A DNA stretch of 7,240 nt, taken from Candidatus Hydrogenedentota bacterium (GTDB lineage: Bacteria; Hydrogenedentota; Hydrogenedentia; Hydrogenedentales; CAITNO01). Below the pieces are notes generated by a model, which saw nothing but the letters and a program-made list of their open reading frames with translations, had not been told where the DNA came from and did no database searches. Positions 1 through 7,240 of this stretch are shown here, in pieces; position 1 is the first letter of the stretch, and each line of letters starts with the position of its first letter. Location of the stretch: positions 1 to 7,240 of the forward strand of contig SKQZ01000431.1 of the NCBI GenBank assembly GCA_007118765.1, given 5' to 3'. The position numbers and the translations under genes were made by a program.

Positions 1-179
1 CTTTCTGTTGGCCTGCACACTTTACGCCTTCTCAGGCGCCTTGCTTGTCCGCCGACTTCGACGTGTCCCAACGATAACATGATGACCACCGCACATGCCA
101 TTGCGTTTCATTGCCACCGTCCTTTTCGGGGAATTGCCCCCTATAGCGCACAATGAAACCCGGTGTTATATGCGGGTCA
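1..179 (-). repeat. MITE-like dispersed repeat, copy 1 (cut by window edge)
   Basis: Read on the minus strand, this stretch begins 1-2 bp after the gltD stop codon and aligns with the complete copy at 6669-6849. The outer end (179 to about 145) matches the left end of copy 2 at about 24 of 35 positions, sharing the blocks CCCG, ATAT, CACC and GTTTC. The inner part (66 to 1) matches 6763-6829 at about 51 of 66 positions, including an identical 15-mer ACACGTCGAAGTCGG. The middle (about 70-140) aligns poorly and is about 19 bp longer than in copy 2. Position 1 falls just where the second terminal repeat should begin, so about 20 bp of the element probably lie outside the window. There is no ORF. 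The repeat also supplies the DNA directly downstream of gltD, where a transcription terminator would be expected. The match is seen by hand alignment; that it is a mobile element is inference. Confidence 0.7.
105..159 (-). terminator. Nested hairpin downstream of gltD, possible terminator or mRNA 3' end
   Basis: A perfect 9-bp inverted repeat (GTTTCATTG at 105-113, CAATGAAAC at 151-159) encloses a smaller hairpin (GGGG at 128-131, CCCC at 137-140, loop AATTG). It lies 22-76 nt beyond the gltD stop codon, in the right place to end or stabilise the gltBD transcript. There is no T-run after either stem on the minus strand, so it is not a standard intrinsic terminator. The outer stem is not preserved in repeat copy 2. 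Confidence 0.3.
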
Positions 180-180
180 C

Positions 181-1687
181 TTATTCTTCGGCATATTGCG
201 AGCGTATGGCCTCGTGAAGGAATACATTGGCGGCGTGCAGGTCCGTATAGCCCATAAGGTTGAGGTCAATGGCACGGGCGGCTTCACGGCCTTCCTGAAT
301 GGCCCACACCACCAGAGACTGTCCCCGTCGCGCATCGCCGCAGGCGAAAACCTTTGGGTTGTCGGTTTGATAGGCGCTGTTTGCCTTGATGGCCTTGCCA
401 AACCGGTTCTTTTCGAATTCAATGTCAAGCCCTTCGACAAACCGGTCGGCTTCGGGTTGTGTGAAGCCCATCGCCAAGAGCACCAGATCACACTCAATGC
501 GCATTTCGGAGCCGGGGATTTCCGTCATGGTGCGTCGTCCGGTCTCGTCCGGTTCGCTCCACGAAACGCGCACGGCATGCAGGGCGCAGACATTGCCGTT
601 GCCATCATCCTCGAAGTGCTTGGTATTGATGCACCATTCGCGGCAATCCCCTTCGGGCGCTTCCTGATGGCTGGAGGAGGTGCGCAGGATAGAGGCCCAT
701 TGCGGCCACGGGTTGTCTACGGCGCGTGCTTCCGGCGGCTTGGGGAACAGCTCGATATTCAAAACGGAGGCACAGCCCTGGCGTATTGATGTGCCGACGC
801 AATCCGAGCCCGTGTCGCCGCCGCCAACCACCACCACCTTCTTGTTGGTGGCCAGAATCTCGGGCGCGTCCACTGTCTTGCCGAGTACGCGACGTGTCTG
901 CTGTGTCAGAAAATCCATGGCGGGATGAATGCCGTTGAGGTCCCAGCCGGGGATCTGCAGGTCTTCGAAGGTACGTGGTTTCGTGGAGCCGATGGCAATA
1001 AGGACGGCGTCATACCCGTCCAATTCGTCAAGCGGCACATTGCCGCCCACATCGGCGTTATACCGAAATACAACCCCTTCTTGCTCCATCTGCTCCACAC
1101 GCCGAAACACGAGTTGTTTGTCCAGTTTGAAATTAGGGATGCCGTAGGTAAGCAGGCCGCCGGGCGCGTCCGCCCGCTCGTAAACCACCACGTTGTGTCC
1201 GGCCCTGTTCAGCTGCTGTGCTGCGGCCAGGCCGCTCGGCCCTGCGCCCACCACGGCCACCTTTTTGCCGGTGCGTGTTTCCGGCGGCGCCGGCTTGACA
1301 AGGCCCCGCGCCCAGCCCTGGTCGGCAATCTCCCGTTCGAGTATTTCGATGGTGACCGCAGGTTCGTTAATGCCCAGTACACAGGCATTTTCACATGGCG
1401 CCGGACATACGCGCCCCGTAAACTCGGGGAAATTGTTGGTGGCGTGCAGTATTTCAAGCGCCTCAAGCCAGCGGTCGTCTTTTGCATAGTCGTTGAAATC
1501 GGGAATCATGTTGCCCAGCGGACAGCCGCTGTGGCAAAAGGGCACACCGCAATTCATGCAGCGATACGCCTGTTGTTGCAGCAACTCGGGCGGGAGCGCG
1601 TTCACAAACTCTTTGAAGTCTTGTCGGCGTTCCTCCGGCGGTCTGTATTCGGGCAGCTGGCGTTTGAACGTCATAAAACCACGTGAT

Positions 1688-1701
<14 letters not shown>
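181..1701 (-). CDS. gltD: Glutamate synthase (NADPH) small subunit, GltD
   Basis: This 506-residue protein oxidises NADPH on FAD and passes electrons through iron-sulfur clusters to the FMN of GltB, in the cytoplasmic GOGAT complex. N-terminal cysteines C48, C51, C56, C60 (CxxCxxxxCxxxC) and C99, C103, C107 form the ferredoxin-like cluster domain. The FAD-binding GxGxxG is at 152-157, followed by the family motif PGGLLTYGIPNFKL at 180-193. The NADPH-binding glycine motif GGGDTGSDC is at 293-301, and a second FAD contact CGDARRGQS is at 454-462. Length is slightly above the usual 470-500. The start at 1701 is chosen because AGGAG lies 7 nt upstream and the N-terminus (DKSRGFMTFKRQLPEYRPP) matches the family pattern. 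An in-frame Met at 1674 is a weaker alternative. Its first 14 bp overlap the end of gltB, implying translational coupling. The reading frame is intact. Confidence 0.97.
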
Positions 1702-6226
<4,525 letters not shown>

Positions 6227-6442
6227 TGGACGGTTCCTTAACAAGTTAAAACAATAAGGTCTATGAGCGCCAATCCATACCTCATGCGCGTGACGGGGGG
6301 CAATCGCGTTCCAGTCGTGCAATATGCCGGAAACAAGGCAGGCAACATAAGCATCAATCGGCTACTTTGCGCATACACTTTCAACACGAGAAAATCATCC
6401 GTGCCGATGAAAGGACGAAGGTACGGCAAAAATGACATTCCA
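6227..6442 (-). other. Predicted long 5' leader of the gltBD mRNA
   Basis: Between the predicted transcription start (about 6442) and the gltB GTG lie about 216 nt. This is long for a housekeeping leader and leaves room for post-transcriptional control. I see no recognised riboswitch and no terminator-like stem with a T-run. A 66-codon reading frame fills it (ATG at 6438, TAA at 6238-6240), its stop codon overlapping the gltB Shine-Dalgarno. That ORF has no convincing ribosome site and could be chance. The leader extent depends on the promoter call being right. Confidence 0.45.
6235..6239 (-). promoter_or_regulatory. Ribosome binding site of gltB
   Basis: AAGGA (TAAGGA with one more base) on the minus strand, 8 nt before the GTG at 6226. 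It supports the GTG start over the TTG at 6322, which has no purine-rich site in front. The TAA at its left end is also the stop codon of the 66-codon leader frame. Confidence 0.75.
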
Positions 6443-6448
6443 AACGGT

Positions 6449-6478
6449 ATGATATGCTAAAGCCCGGGGCCGTGTCAA
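6449..6478 (-). promoter_or_regulatory. sigma70-type promoter of gltBD
   Basis: On the minus strand a perfect -35 TTGACA (6473-6478) is followed after 18 bp by TATCAT (6449-6454), five of six matches to TATAAT. The 20 bp just upstream of the -35 are AT-rich with short A and T tracts, as in an UP element. Transcription would start near 6442. It is the best promoter match seen in the window and is correctly oriented for gltB. No sigma54 -24/-12 pair was found here. Confidence 0.7.
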
Positions 6479-6502
6479 ATTGATTTCAACAAAAGTGACT
6501 TT

Positions 6503-6521
6503 GTACCGTCACTCACGGTAC
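6503..6521. promoter_or_regulatory. Perfect palindrome upstream of the gltB promoter, candidate operator
   Basis: GTACCGT and ACGGTAC are perfect inverted repeats around a 5-nt spacer (CACTC). The centre lies about 34 bp upstream of the -35 box edge, roughly -70 from the predicted start, a usual place for an activator site. The two half-sites are separated by about one helical turn (12 bp start to start), as for a dimeric regulator. The binding protein cannot be named from sequence alone. Confidence 0.4.
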
Positions 6522-6522
6522 G

Positions 6523-6668
6523 ATACCTCTCCCGATGAGGGGAAGCCAGAAAAGAAAATAAACAAACATGGCTCAAAAACATACCGGCAGGTAGGAAAAA
6601 GAAGGCATAATTTATTGATTGTCGTGGTATGCGAAGTTATGGCGGTATGCGCGATGCACGGGTGGTTT
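6523..6668. other. AT-rich intergenic stretch without a gene
   Basis: No supported coding frame, RNA gene or clear promoter. The stretch 6548-6616 is A-rich with several A-tracts, unlike the GC-rich surroundings, and could be intrinsically curved. The octamer GGTATGCG occurs twice (6626-6633 and 6644-6651), 18 bp apart in direct orientation, with no known role. Confidence 0.4.
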
Positions 6669-6849
6669 TAGCCCGGATATTTCACCAAGTTTCGTCGTGA
6701 GCCTGTGAAGATTGCGCCAGAGCAGGTGCTTTGCGCAGGCCGCCGGCTGACAGCGTGTTAGTACACGTCGAAGTCGGTGGGCAAGTAAAGTGCCTGATAT
6801 GGTGTAAGATTCGCAGGCGCAATAGAAATCTTGTGAAATATGCGGGTTA
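6669..6849 (+). repeat. MITE-like dispersed repeat, copy 2 (complete, 181 bp)
   Basis: The left end is TAGCCCGGATATTTCACCAA (6669-6688). The right end, CTTGTGAAATATGCGGGTTA (6830-6849), is its reverse complement with one gap and two mismatches over 21 positions. Weaker symmetry extends inward to about 40 bp on each side (ACAGGCTCACGACGAAAC against GCAGGCGCAATAGAAATC). There is no transposase and no ORF, so if mobile it would be non-autonomous. Positions 6763-6829 match copy 1 (66 to 1) at about 77 percent, and 6669-6760 match copy 3 in reverse. The ends faintly recall those of IS1380-type elements, from memory only. A clear target-site duplication was not found. Confidence 0.7.
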
Positions 6850-6875
6850 GTCCGGGAATTGCACCGGCAGGACTA
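6848..6875 (+). terminator. Weak terminator-like hairpin
   Basis: TAGTCC (6848-6853) and GGACTA (6870-6875) form a perfect 6-bp stem around a 16-nt loop, followed on the plus strand by TTTT. The loop can add a GG/CC pair. The stem is short and overlaps the right end of repeat copy 2, so it may be accidental. It could shield the lipoprotein gene from read-through, but nothing upstream on this strand is known to be transcribed. Confidence 0.2.
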
Positions 6876-6887
6876 TTTTGCGTTGCT

Positions 6888-6974
6888 TAACACGCTGTAA
6901 ACGGACGACCTTGCACACAGCATGAGACCTGACACAACCTTCTCAGGCTCACGACGAAACCCGGCGAAACATCC
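6888..6974 (-). repeat. Truncated copy 3 of the repeat, inverted relative to copy 2
   Basis: Read on the minus strand this matches the left half of copy 2. It contains the 17-mer GTTTCGTCGTGAGCCTG (6944-6960; copy 2: 6689-6705) and ACAGCGTGTTA (6888-6898; copy 2: 6750-6760), both exact, with recognisable similarity between them. The outer end is GGATGTTTCGCC (6963-6974), and the terminal TAGCCC is lost. The half corresponding to 6763-6849 is absent. Together with copy 2 it would let the region fold into a large imperfect hairpin with a 128-bp inner loop. Confidence 0.7.
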
Positions 6975-6994
6975 GTTCCCGGCGGAGGTTTATT

Positions 6995-7213
6995 GTGAAC
7001 ATAAAGGCACGGCTGGCGAGCGTGGTAATGCAACTTTTTGCGCGGTTGGAAGGATACTCTTTTAATGTGGCATACTTAGCATGGTGGATAATGCTCGGCG
7101 ACCAACCGATCACCCCATGTGATGTTGACAAAATGAAAGGGTCTTTTTGTGACCAGAAACGTTGCTCTTATAACGGCTTTATTATTGGTGCTCTTCCTGT
7201 CGCAAGGTTGTGA
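6995..7213 (+). CDS. Doubtful 72-residue ORF overlapping the lipoprotein start
   Basis: A GTG start at 6995 has a strong GGAGG (6984-6988) 6 nt upstream, and the frame stays open for 72 codons. The product (begins MNIKARLASVV, ends GALPVARL) is not recognised and has no motif I can name. It overlaps the first 65 nt of the lipoprotein gene in another frame. Since the lipoprotein signal peptide is clearly the better coding signal, this ORF is either chance or a short leader frame. It begins right after repeat copy 3. Confidence 0.18.
   Translation: MNIKARLASVVMQLFARLEGYSFNVAYLAWWIMLGDQPITPCDVDKMKGSFCDQKRCSYNGFIIGALPVARL
7038..7066 (+). promoter_or_regulatory. Weak candidate promoter for the lipoprotein gene
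   Basis: TTGCGC (7038-7043), 17 bp, then TTTAAT (7061-7066), about 80 bp before the GTG at 7149. Three of six -35 positions and five of six -10 positions match. Other pairings in the same stretch (TTGGAA with CATACT, 19-bp spacer) are about as weak, so the exact promoter is not settled. Confidence 0.25.
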
Positions 7214-7240
7214 CATGCTGCGGCCCATGGCGAACTTTAC
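7149..7240 (+). CDS. Putative lipoprotein, N-terminal fragment (runs off window)
   Basis: Only 30 codons are visible. They read as a lipoprotein signal peptide: a basic start (MTRN, GTG initiator), a hydrophobic core at residues 5-17 (VALITALLLVLFL) and the lipobox-like SQGC with Cys21 as the predicted lipidated residue. The residue at -3 is Ser with Leu at -4, slightly off the usual pattern. Asp22 follows the cysteine; in E. coli this position-2 residue holds lipoproteins in the inner membrane, though that rule may not apply here. AAAGGG (7136-7141) lies 7 nt upstream, and an in-frame TGA at 7134-7136 leaves this GTG as the first possible start. The mature protein is not visible, so no function can be given. 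It points away from gltBD and is not in that operon. Confidence 0.6.
   Translation, partial: MTRNVALITALLLVLFLSQGCDMLRPMANF

Noticed and set aside
6227..6322. gltB starting at TTG 6322, giving a 32-residue longer protein
   Set aside because: No ribosome site precedes it, and the GTG at 6226 with AAGGA gives a typical propeptide before the catalytic cysteine.
6615..6643. TTGATT-17-TATGGC as a plus-strand promoter reading into the repeats
   Set aside because: Poor -10 match and no gene directly downstream; more likely chance in AT-rich DNA.
6626..6651. Two direct GGTATGCG octamers, considered as iterons or a CRISPR-like start
   Set aside because: Only two copies of 8 bp; no array and no replication or Cas gene nearby.
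7068..7084. Possible sigma54 promoter beginning TGGCA
   Set aside because: The -12 element TTGC is missing at the required spacing.

Overview
The window holds one complete metabolic operon on the minus strand, gltB-gltD, encoding the large and small subunits of NADPH-type glutamate synthase (GOGAT). The start of a divergently oriented lipoprotein gene runs off the right edge. The organism is a bacterium, probably diderm: the glutamate synthase is the bacterial two-subunit type, genes carry Shine-Dalgarno sites, two starts are GTG, and there is a lipobox signal peptide. Base composition is moderately GC-rich by eye. Nothing fixes the phylum. An uncultured lineage with a repeat-rich genome would fit, but that is a guess.

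Layout from left to right. Positions 1-179 are non-coding and hold copy 1 (reverse orientation, cut by the window edge) of a short dispersed repeat. gltD (1701 down to 181) and gltB (6226 down to 1688) overlap by 14 bp and are almost certainly co-transcribed and translationally coupled. A near-consensus sigma70 promoter lies at 6449-6478, about 220 nt before the gltB GTG, so the mRNA leader is long. A perfect 7+7 bp palindrome (6503-6521) sits about 70 bp upstream of the predicted transcription start. Positions 6523-6668 are AT-rich and geneless. At 6669-6849 lies copy 2 of the repeat, complete and bounded by terminal inverted repeats. At 6888-6974 lies a truncated third copy in the opposite orientation. 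From 7149 the plus strand encodes the signal peptide of a lipoprotein.

How the parts work together: GltB splits glutamine, channels the ammonia to 2-oxoglutarate on an FMN site and makes glutamate. GltD supplies electrons from NADPH through FAD and iron-sulfur clusters. This is the glutamate-forming half of the GS/GOGAT ammonium-assimilation cycle.

The most unusual thing found is not in the genes. A MITE-like, palindromic repeat of about 180 bp occurs in inverted orientation on both sides of gltBD, with a third fragment next to one copy. It carries no transposase. I found no CRISPR array, tRNA, rRNA, phage gene or novel multi-gene defence system.
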